In this document: piece by piece, positions 1 through 10,842 of the stretch
Layout of the letters: the number at the start of each line of letters is the position of its first letter
How positions within the stretch are numbered: position 1 is the first letter of the stretch
Translations under genes and position numbers: made by a program
The notes under the pieces: model-generated
The model's database searches: none
Seen by the model: the letters and a program-made list of their open reading frames with translations, nothing else
Told to the model about the DNA's origin: nothing
Assembly: GCA_015680685.1 (NCBI GenBank)
Contig: MNCI01015001.1
Coordinates: forward strand, 18,183 to 82,182
Direction: 5' to 3'
From: Gnetum montanum
Taxonomy: Eukaryota; Streptophyta; Gnetopsida; Gnetales; Gnetaceae
Length of the DNA stretch: 64,000 nucleotides

Positions 1-370
1 AGCAATTGTAGTTCTTCAAGCCTACTACCATCTACACCTTTTGTGCATTGCCGCAGAGAGGAATATCATCCACCCATGTCTGCACCACCAAGACAAGCTC
101 CTACTGTCATTGAGAAGACTCGCAAGGATCTGATTTTGAGCCACTGGCTCCTACCTTGGACCCTCCTTAAAGATCAACTAGAAGCCTGTAAAGAAAAGAA
201 AAGAAAAGCGAAAATTACTGCTTAGTGGAGAGGAAGCTACCCCTTCAGACTAATAGCCAGAGCCTGTTTGGGACTCCTCTCTCCCTCCTTTGATCCCTTC
301 CCTAGACTCCAATTTATAGCTACTGGTTCATGTAACAGCTACAAAAACCACCACCACTTCTTGTGTAATA
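1..370. other. Unassigned left edge
   Basis: A 60-codon open frame begins at 43 (+) and ends in a lysine-rich tail. It has no motif I recognise and no clear regulatory context. The stretch runs directly into the tandem array and may be flanking sequence of the same repeat family. Confidence 0.3.
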
Positions 371-2035
371 ATGCCCACATTCTCCAATTAAGTGCCCATT
401 TATGTTCGTAACGATCATCATTAATGATCGTAATTGCCATAACTTCCAAAACGTTTGTCACTAATGTCTGTAACTACCATCATTAATGACTATAATTGTC
501 GTAACTTCCGAAACATTTGCCACTAATGTCCGTAACCACCATCATTAATAACAATAATTGCCGTAACTTCCGAAATGTTTGCCACTAATGATTGTAACCA
601 CTACCATTAATGACCATCACCTAGTAGTTTAAATACCCACTACTCACATGATTTTACTATGGTTATTAAGGGAGAGAAATAAAAATGTTGATAATCATGG
701 CACCATGCAAGCATGGAAGCGTTGACATCAACAGAGATGTCATAAAGAAGACTCCCAAATTTGAGAGTAGAGTTTAACTCACATATGTGCCCAATTATGT
801 CTGTAACGATCATCATTAATGACCGTAATTTCCATAACTTCCAAAATGTTTGTTACTAATGTCCGTAACTGCCATCATTAATAATGCCCACATTCTCCAA
901 TTAAGTGCCCACTTATGTCCGTAACGGTCATCATTAATGATTGTAATTGCCATAACTTCCAAAACGTTTGTCACTAATGTTCGTAACCTCCATCATTAAT
1001 GACTGTAATTGTTGTAACTTCCGAAATGTTTGCCACTAATGTCCGTAACCACCATCATTAATAACCGTAATTGTTCTAACTTCCGAAAAATTTGCCACTA
1101 ATGATAGTAACCGCTACCATTAATGACCACCACCTGGTAGTTTAAATGCCCACTACTCACATGACTTTACTGTGGTTATTAAGGGAGAGAAATAGAAACG
1201 TTGATAATCATGGCCCCATGTGAGCATGGGAGTGTTGACATCAACAAAGATGTTATAGAGAAGACTCCCAACTTTGAGAGTAGAGTTTAACTCACATATG
1301 TGCCCACTTATGTTCGTAACGGTCATCATTAATGACCGTAATTGCCATAACTTCGAAAACGTTTGTCACTAATGTTCGTAATTGCCATCATTAATAATGC
1401 CCACATTCTCCAATTAAGTGCCTACTTATGTCCGTAATGGTCATCATTAATGACCGTAATTGCCATAACTTCCAAAAAGTTTGTCACTAATGTCCGTAAC
1501 CTCCATCATTAATGACTGTAATTGTCGTAACTTCTGAAACGNCCATCATTAATGATCGTAATTTCCATAGCTTCCAAAACGTTTGTCACTAATGTCTGTA
1601 ACCACCATCATTAATAATGCCCACATTCTCCAATTAAGTGTCCACTTATGTCTGTAACGGTCATCATTAATGACTGTAATTGCCATAACTTCCAAAATGT
1701 TTGTCACTAATGTCCGTAATCATCATCATTAATGACTATAATTGTCATGACTTCTAAAACGTTTGCCACTAATGTCCGTAACCGCCATAATTAATAACTG
1801 TAATTATTGTAACTTCTGAAACGTTTTCCACTAATGACAATAACCGCTACCATTAATGACCACCACCTAGTAGTTTAAATGACAACTACTCACATGATTT
1901 TACTGTGGTTATTAAGGGAGAGAAATAGAAATGTTAATAATCATGGCCCCATGTGAGCATGGGAGTGTTGACATCAACAGAGATGTCATAGAGAAGACTC
2001 CCAAAGTTGAGAGTAGAGTTTAACTCACATATGTC
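371..2035. repeat. Higher-order tandem array, about 62-bp monomer
   Basis: Monomers of about 62 bp repeat head to tail, each with a core like CATCATTAATGACCGTAATT followed by CATAACTTCC and GTTTGCCACTAATG (clear at 405-466, 467-528 and 529-590). They are grouped into larger units. The block with TTTAAATGCCCACTACTCAC and GGTTATTAAGGGAGAGAAAT recurs near 628, 1141 and 1875, and ATTCTCCAATTAAGTG recurs near 379, 894, 1411 and 1630. The higher-order period is about 515 bp in the first two units. The third is longer and contains an unresolved base at 1542, so copy number here may be wrong. No coding is evident. Confidence 0.85.
1542..1542. other. Assembly ambiguity (single N) inside tandem array
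   Basis: One N sits in the middle of a monomer. The sequence jumps from the GAAAC of one monomer to the CCATCATT of another, as expected where a collapsed array was bridged. Confidence 0.7.
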
Positions 2036-2640
2036 TTAACCCATCCCCTACCATAACATACTAAGAGAACCATGGACCAAGGCTACAAGAATTGAAGATG
2101 GGTGTTTGTACCAAGCTTACAATTGTAAAGAATTAGAGGGGGGAACCTTTGCTATTAATAGACAAGGTGGATGGACTCACAATGATAGTAGTGATGCCTC
2201 CATCATTGATGATGCTAAAGTGGTAGGGTTCTCAGGGTCCTCAATGTCAATCATGTAGGGTGGAGTTGCAAGTAGCATGATGAGTTGGGCATCATACTTT
2301 AGGTAGATTCTAGTGGGGAAAGACTTATCTAGTGCTTTGAGCAATGACTAGGAACCCAAGGGATTCCTTGAAAATCACTTCCTATTTCGTAAAGTGTAGA
2401 TAACCTCAACATCAAAGGAGTTGTTCCATGGATTCAAAGCTAGAGAGGTTGTAGTAGATGTATTAATTGGGAGAGGTTATGTGGACACCTTTCATCATCA
2501 TTATCACCATCCTAACCTTATCCTAATAAAATAGGGAAGGCTTTTAGTAGATGACATGTCATTTCTCCAAAATTACTATACATTCACATTCAAATTCCTA
2601 CTAGAGTGGAAAAGAGAAAAATTAGCTGTTAACATAGTTG
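2036..2640 (+). other. Spacer with a weak degenerate reading frame
   Basis: One plus-strand frame from about 2080 stays open for roughly 60 codons and continues with only occasional TAG stops to about 2540. It shows no family motif I can name. It could be a decayed exon or transposon remnant, or chance. Confidence 0.2.
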
Positions 2641-2800
2641 TTAACATTCAAATTCCTGCCGACTTTTTTGTGAAAAGCTGATCATAAATAGCCCGCCTGG
2701 AGCAATTTCAAATCACAGACTTTGGACTTTGTTAGTTAAGCATTCTCTGGTTTGTGCCTGTAGCTCTGTTTCTGTGAAGATTGTGTTTGTTCATTTCTGT
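2641..2800 (+). promoter_or_regulatory. Candidate core promoter of the 2.8-6.4 kb gene
   Basis: A TATA-like ATAAATA at 2684-2690 is followed by GC-richer sequence and a non-AT-biased leader up to ATG codons at 2802 and 2913. The spacing suits a plant TATA promoter with transcription starting near 2715. This is inferred from composition and position only. Confidence 0.3.
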
Positions 2801-3000
2801 TATGGCGCTAGTCTAGAGAGAATTTCCCACGCCATATCTTGGTGTGCTCACACTCTTGATTGCTTTTGTTTTTCTTTTCATCATTAACAGATTGCATTTA
2901 TTCATTTCTGCTATGGCGGCCTGCAGAGAATTTCCCACACCATATCTTGGTGCGCTCACACTCTTGATTTCTTTTGTTTTTCTTTTCATCATTTTTTCTT
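2790..3000 (+). repeat. Tandem duplication of about 110 bp over the putative first exon
   Basis: The segment from TTCATTTCTG at 2790 recurs at 2901. Both units contain an ATG at the same place (2802 and 2913), then GAGAATTTCCCAC, CCATATCTTGGTG and TTGTTTTTCTTTTCATCATT. The upstream copy meets a TAG three codons after its ATG. The downstream copy reads on for 63 codons from its ATG (MAACREFPTPYLG, then hydrophobic residues). Only the second could start a protein, and whether either is a genuine first exon is unknown. Confidence 0.7.
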
Positions 3001-3101
3001 CGTGTTTTGTTATTCCGCAAAAATGTTTTACTGGCTTTTTAAAGAACAAAGAATTTGTTGCATTTTTTTATCTGTTTGGAGGAAAGTGTCTTTACAAATG
3101 A

Positions 3102-3960
3102 TCATGAATATGTTTGTTTGGTGTTCTTCCTAAAACCCTGAGTCTAGAAGGCAAATTTGTGGCGTTTTAAGATTTAACGGTGTGCTTTGTATGGAATGAC
3201 TGTACAAAATTTGTGCTTTTGGAGGCAAATTGTATTCAAATATTTTATGAATCAAAATTTGCGCTATTGTCACTTAGGTTGTATTTATTTTTAATGTGGC
3301 TGGTTTACGTAGTTACCTTTTAATATTTAGGTGCCAATTTATATGTCAAAATAGATTTTGGATGCAATTTTAGACATTATGAGACTTGTTCATTTGGTTT
3401 TTGGTTGAAAATTAACAGAGGAAATCTACATTTCAGGGCTTTTCAACTACATGGAAAAGGAAAAGTGATATTCATTGTAATAATGATTTATGAAATTAGA
3501 CGTCTTTCTTTGTAGATTATCTATGGGAAATAGAATATAGATTTTTCTACATGAGACCGTGCAATTTGTATATCTGATGAACCCTTCTGCTTTGTTTGAA
3601 AAGAGTAGAGTAGCAGGCTGGAATTTTTTTCCCCTTTCGTTGATCCGATTTCTGTAAGCTTGAACCTTTTATGCTATTAGAAATCATTCACAAATGCAAC
3701 CTAAAAAGGTCTTTTCCCTTGAGTTGAGATTTAAATTGCAAAGCGATAAGCAAATTGTTATCATCATATCTAGATCTGTATGTATGTTTTGAGGCTTTTA
3801 TAACATCAAGTCTGATATGGGGCTGCCGTAGTCATAGATGCTATATTTTATGCTTAGTAATTCGTGTTCTGTATTCAATTTTGCTTTTCTCACCCCAGTG
3901 CTTTGTCTTAAGATTTCCTTCAATTATAACTTCTTTTTCAATCTCCTCCATATTTTTCAG
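3102..3960 (+). other. T-rich, intron-like sequence
   Basis: No coding frame, repeat or element could be recognised. The T-rich composition and the TTTTTCAG acceptor at its end (3953-3960) fit a long first intron of the downstream gene. Confidence 0.4.
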
Positions 3961-6409
3961 GAAAATCTAAATGCAAACGTGTTACCTCATTGCACTCCCT
4001 TGATAAAGAAAACAAGAAAGATACAGAGACAAACCAGCTCAAGGTTGATATCTCAAGGTGATAATGCATGTTATGTGGTGGATCTTCCATTTATGTTATT
4101 TCCCCAAAACACACTCTTGCCTTCTACAGGAGTAAAACTATACTTTCTAACGTCAGCGTATTACCACTTTCATTTCAGGACAACCACTGGTTTAAAGAGC
4201 AAGATCCTCAACCCTGGCGAAAACTCAACTAAAGAGAACCATGCCAAAGAACAAGGTCTCCCGATGTCATCTTTAGTTAATTCTCCTCCATCTGGTACGA
4301 AGAGAACCAAGTCCCTCGAGAAAATGCTTTCAGTGTCATTTCAAGAGGCACAATTTCAACATAAAACCAAGGCTTCTACAGGAGAAGGCTCCAGACCTAG
4401 TAGGTCTGCGACATCCTTGAAAATCACAAGGCCTTCTCAAACTAGTGAAGTCAATACATTAAACACACCGACCTACTGGTTAGAGCAAATCAGACTTGCA
4501 GAATTGTTGGAAATGCATTCAATAGCCTTGGGATTTTTCAATCTTGCTATTGAGGCAAATGTTCAGGTAAGTTTGATTTTGGTTAGGTTAAATAAAAGAA
4601 CTTGTAAGGAATCTTAACCAGGAACAACTATATGTCTGCAGCCTCTACAATGCCTTCGCAATGCTTTGAAATTATACACAAGAAAGCATGAAATGTTGAA
4701 GCTAGGGGATGTTACCAAGGGAGTTATGCAGAAATATGGTATTTTGGAGGAGACCAGCATAGCCGAGTCTGGTGAGCACACAATAAGCGTAGTTTAGTTT
4801 TCTTCCTATGAACTAAAAATTATTGCATCTCGGTAGTTTTTATTTGCCATGATGAAAAATAAGCTTTAGATTTTTCTTTTTCATTTTTTTTAAATTTTGT
4901 TTTAGATACCCAATCCATAGGAGTGCAAAATGCTGCATCAAAGATAGGTTTTACTTAATTGCTTATACATGATTTTTCTTGTTAACATGGTTTATTCTTG
5001 TGCAGGGGGCGATAAATCGCAACTCGCTTCTGAATTGGTAATTTTGCTTCAATACCTTCCTTGCTCATCAATCTCAAATTTTATAGATCGCATCGTTTCT
5101 CATGTGGAACGAATTTTTTATTCAAAGAAAACAAAAGGCTTAATTTTAGTATTTTTTTTTCAGATTCCGGAGGACCACCATAAAAAAGAAAGTGAAGCGT
5201 CCAAGACATCAGAAACCAGTAAAAATAATATTGTCAATTTTCATCCTATAATATTTTATTAATATTGGATTTTTGATGTTGAGAGCTGACCTTGAATAAA
5301 ATTTGGAGTATTTCTACTATGAACGCTTCCTACAATAGATTTGGTGGCCATCTTAAATCTAGGTGACTTGTTTTTGACTTCTTACTTTTCAATTGATCCA
5401 ACAGAAAAATGTACAGGGCAAAAAGGTTTTTCCTCAACTTCGAGTCTGAAAACTGAAAACCTTGATGTTAAAAGCATGAATGCGGCTGCTCTGTCAGAAC
5501 TATTACGGTCGTTACCAGGTGATGATGAGAGTGATCACTGTTACAATGGTTGTCGTCCCTAGAGTAAATGGGACATTGCCTAGGAAATTACTACAATAAA
5601 GAAGCTAGGTATTGCTTTGAGAAACCATGTGGATGCTCTTGGGGAAGTTCAGCAGCATAATTCCTCAACAACAGATGAATTGGCAAAACAAACAAGTGAA
5701 GCAGCTTCAACTAAAGAAGCCAATAATCCTCACCAAGTTAGTAATGACGTTGAGATGCAGCATACTAATGCAAAACCTACCTTGGTGAAAAAAAATGACT
5801 TAAATAGGGATGTGGATCCCCATGAACATTCTCAAAACATTGAACAGCATGACTCCCTTGGAACAGAGGCCTTGAAGGAAGAAACCAGGAAAGGGGAGGT
5901 ATCTCAAGGTGATAAAAATGATTTTTGATTAGGTATGATACACTTAAGAGCCCTGTGAGAAATAGGTCTGCCTTTGTCGTTGAAACTTCAAGGCATCTCT
6001 TCTCATTCTTTTTATTCCTGCAACTTTTGGTAGGGACAGTACAGTAGGACTCTGGAGGACTACTTATCAACCACAAACGCGAGACGGAATATGACTCCGC
6101 AAAGCTGGTTGAACAAAGCAGCCCATAGAAATGTGCCTCGACCTTGCTGCCGTTGCCAAAAAGCGTAGCTGCACACAAGATTGAGAGGACTCCTAAAAAG
6201 CAGAGTGGAGAATCTTCAAAGCAAGTTAGTAGGTATTAGCACTATCTAACGACCTTTATCTTCTTTTATGATTACCTAACGTTGGTTGGTCAACTTTAAC
6301 AGGGTAAAAGAAATTGCAAAACCAGTACGGGTAGTAGAAAGTATTTATCCCAGGACCCATGCACATCCTCTGGTCAGATCTCATATTTTAAACCATATTT
6401 AGTATCATA
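3961..6409 (+). pseudogene. Host-type multi-exon gene, probably a pseudogene, unrecognised family
   Basis: I do not recognise the family. Exons with GT-AG borders and consistent phase can be read at 3961-4043, 4179-4566, 4642-4771, 4906-4947, 5006-5037, 5164-5218 and 5405 onward, then about 6034-6224 and 6303-6409. The best-preserved segment crosses 4480-4740: YWLEQIRLAELLEMHS, then LGFFNLAIEANVQ joined across an intron to PLQCLRNALKLYTRKH. This predicts a helical domain. The C-terminal part is polar, rich in S, E, K and Q, and likely disordered. The frame continues well past in-frame TAG codons at 5560 and 5581, and further TAGs occur at 6045 and 6126, so the gene as read is broken. Each could have arisen from CAG. 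Alternatively the protein ends at 5560 and the rest is decayed. There are no retrotransposon motifs, and introns are retained, so this is not a processed copy. Confidence 0.6.
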
Positions 6410-7536
6410 ACGTCTATTTTGGAAGTAATGTATATGGCAATTCTCCATGGCTGCTAAAATAACGTGTGTTTGTTTACGCAGGTTCAAGCATGCATAAAAT
6501 GATACTGAGACCAAGCTGGAAAAACTAAGTTGTCTGGGTCATTTGTATTTTAAGTGAAATCCTCACTTTCATAGCAATCATTGCAGACTTTTATGCAAGC
6601 TAGTTTGTCAGCATTTAAGATTTTAGAGAATTTCCACAAATGCCAGTTCATGAACTCAAACAAAATTATCCCTCAAATTCTATGTTGAAATTCAATCAAA
6701 ATGATCATTCAAATTTTATTTTGAATGTTATTTGGAGATCAAACTATTCAAAATTTCATCTTCAAACTTTCTATAACACCAAGTGTGTTATCTTTTTAAG
6801 CTTTGTGCTCTGCATGGTTTCAGAATCACTTCCCTTGTTTCCATAATATAATGCTCTGAAAGGTCTCACTTTTATCTTCATTGGAAATTTCTCTATTTGA
6901 CTTTTCTTGAGGGGTGCTTTAATTTATATTTTAATTTTGTTAATATTAATTTTATTAAAGCTTTATCATTTTTTTTTTATTTTTACAATTTTCAAATGTA
7001 TATCTAACTTGTAAATTACTTCAAACTAATTTCTAACATTTTCATTCTTTATAGATATTGCTATGGTGATTCCATATTTGTAGCCACCATTTTGTTAAAA
7101 ATTTATCCTTGTAGAATATACTTTGATTGAGTTACAAATTTAAATCATTTGATTTATGATTTTCACAACGAAGGTGATGAGAAATTTAGGGCTTTCAAAG
7201 AAAAATATGTACTTGATTGTTTCATTGATAAACCTCTTCATTAGTTATTATTTGGGATTGAAGGTAATAGGATCTCTAGATTTTAATCTAAAGATTACTA
7301 GTAAAACTTGCCATATTTTTGTTGACTTTAATAAGCATTACAACTTCAAAATTTGGTCATTGATGTTGGAGCATTAAACTATTTAGTGATATGTTTTAGA
7401 GGTATGATAACTCAAACAAACATGGTATTTAGAATTCAAGTAGGTGTAACTTGAAGTGGTAATCCTTATAATGCCAGTTAGACATTGAGTTAACTACTAT
7501 TGTTAAATCCTTTGTCTACCTTATTAGGTTAGCTCG
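6410..7536. other. AT-rich intergenic sequence
   Basis: No supported feature. Short open frames here lack motifs. A loosely repeated TTCAAATTTT/TTGAA pattern occurs at 6650-6770. Confidence 0.5.
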
Positions 7537-7627
7537 TACTAATAAAATAAAGGTACAAGATATTTATATGTTGTACTTGTAAGTTGTGAGTTGTGTAATT
7601 ATATCTTGTACCTTTATTTTATTAGTA
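7537..7627. repeat. Perfect 27-bp inverted repeat with 37-bp loop
   Basis: The left arm at 7537-7563 begins TACTAATAAAATAAAGG. It is exactly reverse-complementary over 27 bp to the right arm at 7601-7627, with a 37-bp spacer. The right arm overlaps the end of the pararetrovirus-like fossil. It could be a foldback element, a recombination scar or a stem-forming RNA end. No target-site duplication was found beside the arms. Confidence 0.8.
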
Positions 7628-8090
7628 AATATGATGCTGATACTTCTTGATGAAAAGCAAACCAAGCTACAGATTGCAAACTGTTAAAATATAAAAAATC
7701 ACCATGTTCTATAGTTCTTGTTCTTGTCTGCAACCAAGCTGGAAAACCTGGAGGGAAACACTTAGGCATACAACCAAACTTAATCCACCAAGACCAAAAT
7801 AAATCTCTATCAGAGAGTGTATGGTATGGGAATTGGAATTGTATCTTATACATATGACATTCAGATGGATGATAAAATGGCCAATCAGATAACATGGAAT
7901 CTAAGTTGGTTTCATGTAAATACAAACAGGTTTTAAGGCTTAATGGTTTAGCATGCTCCCTATTAACTTTAAAGTATGACTTGGTAATGTTGGTTTGAGA
8001 GTGCATGGTTCTAAAGGCTTGCACTACATTATTCCACTCAGGTTCATGACTCGACCTTAAGTCACTATTAGTCATAAAAATATTAGACAA
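7614..8090 (-). pseudogene. Frame downstream of the pararetroviral RNase H, unrecognised
   Basis: This 158-residue open frame follows the RNase H frame after about 80 bp and on the same strand. It is rich in W, F and H and includes FWSWWIKFGCMPKCFP. It has no similarity to gypsy integrase. It is probably the 3' part of the same fossil (a C-terminal polyprotein segment or the next viral frame), but this is inferred from position. Its end runs into the inverted repeat at 7601-7627. Confidence 0.4.
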
Positions 8091-8173
8091 ATGACACTGT
8101 CTGATCCTTTAGCTAGATCTTAATGTCCATCCTTGCTGTATTAATACATTTGTACAAAAGATAGTATTAGTAT

Positions 8174-8680
8174 TCATAATGAATATTCACGAGTAAGAAA
8201 ATCAGCTAAAGCATTATGCTTACCATCTATGTACTGACTTTCAAAACTAAAATTAGCTAAGAAGAGACTCCATCGTATTAGTCTTGTATGAGCTACTTTA
8301 TTCAGATTTTTCACTTGGAGATACTTATCAAAGTGTTTTAGATCACTTCTGACAATAAAATGTTGATCTTGCAGAAATAACCTAAATTGTGTAATTCCTT
8401 TGATAATGGTGAGTAACTCCTTGTGAGTACTGTGGTAATTTTGTTTTGCAGGGTTGAATTTACCACTGGCGTATCGACATATGTATGTTATACCATCTAT
8501 GTCTTCTTTTATAACACATCCCCAAAATTGGTCAGATGCATCTATTTCAATGATTAACTTTCCTGATGTAGGTAACTTTAATTGTGGAAGAGTTAAACAT
8601 TGCTCTTTGATCCTTTTTATTGCAAGGGTATGTTGCTGGTTCCAAGATCCTCCTTCTTTTGTAAGTGATTTATCACACAA
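8174..8680 (-). pseudogene. RNase H domain of a pararetrovirus-like polymerase (fragment)
   Basis: The 168-residue open frame carries an RNase H fold of the reverse-transcriptase type. It shows IEIDASDQFWG (first catalytic Asp), CRYASGKF, NYHSTHKELL (Glu), IVRSDLKHF (Asp) and a terminal HNALADFLTRE. This region normally degrades the RNA strand during reverse transcription. The CRYASG and NYH...KELL wording is typical of plant caulimovirids, where RNase H ends the polymerase. The frame stops with TGA at 8174. The preceding RT palm is absent, so no active enzyme can be made. Confidence 0.65.
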
Positions 8681-8710
8681 ATCATACTGTAATTAAGTTA
8701 TAAGCTTCAA

Positions 8711-9848
8711 TGATGATATTGAGTGGATTGCCAAGAATACTTATTTGTATCATTGTTTTTAATAAATGTAAAAGAGATTATAATATGGGTGATACAATGA
8801 AAAAATGTGTTGCCATAGTGAATGATAAGGAAAATGTTTATGATTTTATGTTTTATAATTTTATGAATATTAGAATTATAATAAACATAATAAATATAAG
8901 CACACATGCATCGCAATCCCTTTTTAGGACAATCATGTCATAATCTTATTGAGCACCAAGTGTAACACCACATATAAAATGCAATAAAAATAGCTCTTAG
9001 TGATAACCTTGATGGCCCAACATTGTCATATAATTATGATCTTCTTAGATAAGGAAGAAATTTTTGCAACTTAATCAAATGGAACTGAAATAAACATTTT
9101 TACTATTTTTGTATTTAATAATTTTATTATGGATTTTAATGTTTAAGGCATCAATGATAAAACAAAGGAAAATCATGAGGTTTATTCACTATGAAAACAC
9201 TAGAGTCTGCATCAACCAAATGATTATGAGCTATGTAAGCAAGGTAGTACTCTAATAGAGTCTGGCTATAGTTGTGAAAGTAGCAACTCAAGACACATAA
9301 GGAAGAAAATTATCTTACCTAGGAGAGAAAGAAATCTTAATAGAAAATTGAATGTCAAAAGCCGAATGGAAGTGCTATGGATGAAATTCTTAAGTGTAAG
9401 AGCTTATCATAGGTATTTATAGTTTTTACAACATAATCGTATAGGTTCACTAGCATCCAAGCATCAATGATGGTTTGTTAATGTAGCCTAGGCATTTTGG
9501 AAACACACCAAACATGAAAGGAAAGTAAAGGAGTCAAACCAAGACTACAAGAGGGATGTGTTAATGGTCGTGGACTAATGTAAGGGATGCACTAATGTAG
9601 GGTAGTTAGTGTAGCCTCTCCCCAACACAGTTCACTTCAAAGTCTTGATGAAAGCTGAAACACCAAGGAACATATTAGAAGATTTCTAAGGTTCCCAAAC
9701 AAAATTAGAAACACCATGGAAGCTCAAAACATGTACCAAACCTAGAAGTATATAAAAAAAAGACTAGGTTGCAAACTTAGGAGGTAGAAACCTTAACCAT
9801 GCACATGAAGACCACAAACATAGGATGTGAGATATTTCCTTAGCATAG
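8711..9848 (-). repeat. 3' LTR of the outer element, first part
   Basis: This is the homologue of 40992-42140. It stops being alignable at about 9848, where the inserted element begins, and resumes at 28952. The minus-strand box ATAAATACC lies at about 9411-9418. Many transitions separate the two copies, so the element is old. Confidence 0.6.
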
Positions 9849-10404
9849 GGTGAAACATCATCAAAATTCATGTTGCAAATCCTACTTTTCAACATGAGGC
9901 AAAGTTTCATTGTAAATGTAAGATATGTGGTACACAAGCTATAATCTTACATATTTCAACTTTTTGGGGCTAAAAAATGCTTCAAAAAATTATTATTACT
10001 CCATTTTTCAACTAAGTATCCCATGTCCATATCCAGGCTTGGAACCAGAATTGCCTTTAGAATGGTATTTTCATGAGTTTTTGTAGGGGTATAGCCCTAG
10101 CCATAGTAGCCATAGTGGCTAATGTAGTCATCACCAGAACCAAGCAAAGTGTAGCATTGGAATTATTGGGATAGCCACTTCTCCAACAACAACTAGCATA
10201 TGCCTCCCAAGTCAACAACAATAGTCTTCACTAGGCATGACACTTTCCAATAGGTCATACCATTTCTATAGTTTCCATCCATCTTTCTATTTTCCAACAC
10301 TTTTTTATTCCCCATTTTCGAAAGCCTTTAGTGTACCCATAAAAACCTATTTACTATTTATAGTAAATGCATGGGTTTTGTGGGTATAGTCCATTATGAA
10401 CTTA

Positions 10405-10745
10405 CTACAAATGGCTACTACACTGGCAATAGTTGGATAGACTATATTGGTAGTAGTTGGCTAACTATGCTAGTAGTAGTTGGACTGACTATGCTAGCAA
10501 TAGTTGGCTAACTACATTAATAATAGTTGGTTGACTACATTGCCAGTAGTTGGTTGACTACATTGGTAGTAGTTGAATTGACTATGTTGGCAGTAGTTGG
10601 CCAACTATGTTGGTAGTATTTAATTGACTATGCTAGTAGTAGTTGATTGACTACGTTGGTAGTAGTTGGACAAACTACACTGGTAATATTTGAACTAACT
10701 ATGCTAGCAATAGTTTCCTAACTATGCTAGCAGTAGTCAATGGCA
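10405..10745 (+). repeat. Short tandem repeats inside the LTR
   Basis: Units of about 23 bp built on ACTATGCTAGTAGTAGTTGG, with variants ACTACATTGG and GCTAACTA, repeat about fourteen times. The 3' LTR carries a shorter version at 27770-27925, so unit number has changed since insertion. Confidence 0.8.
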
Positions 10746-10832
10746 TACACTATCAGAAGTAGTCATTGTAAGCTCCCAATCAATGGCAATTAATTAGCCA
10801 TCAATGATAGTCCCAAAAATATCCACATCAAC

Positions 10833-10842
10833 CCTATAAAAG
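10833..10842 (+). promoter_or_regulatory. LTR TATA box
   Basis: CAACCCTATAAAAGCCCAA is conserved in the 3' LTR at 28013-28031. This identifies the plus strand as the transcribed strand of the element. Confidence 0.6.

Larger units (their letters stand above)
7614..8690 (-). mobile_element. Endogenous pararetrovirus-like fragment (Caulimoviridae-like)
   Basis: Two consecutive minus-strand frames, an RNase H domain and a downstream frame, lie together without LTRs, integrase or PBS. The RNase H wording is closer to Caulimoviridae than to Ty3/gypsy. No upstream RT, protease or movement-protein sequence was seen past 8690, where an LTR-like repeat begins, so it is a truncated insertion. Assignment rests on motif recognition, not a search. 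Confidence 0.6.

Noticed and set aside
2844-3101. Possible small membrane protein (+)
   Set aside because: The hydrophobic run arises from a T-rich tract after the duplicated ATG context and likely continues into intron.
5777-6178. 133-codon minus-strand open frame across the host gene
   Set aside because: It overlaps exons of the plus-strand gene and shows no motif.
8454-8696. 80-codon plus-strand open frame
   Set aside because: Shadow of the RNase H frame on the opposite strand.
10405-10745. CRISPR-like array
   Set aside because: The repeats are short, contiguous and variable with no unique spacers, and they lie inside an LTR of a plant retrotransposon.
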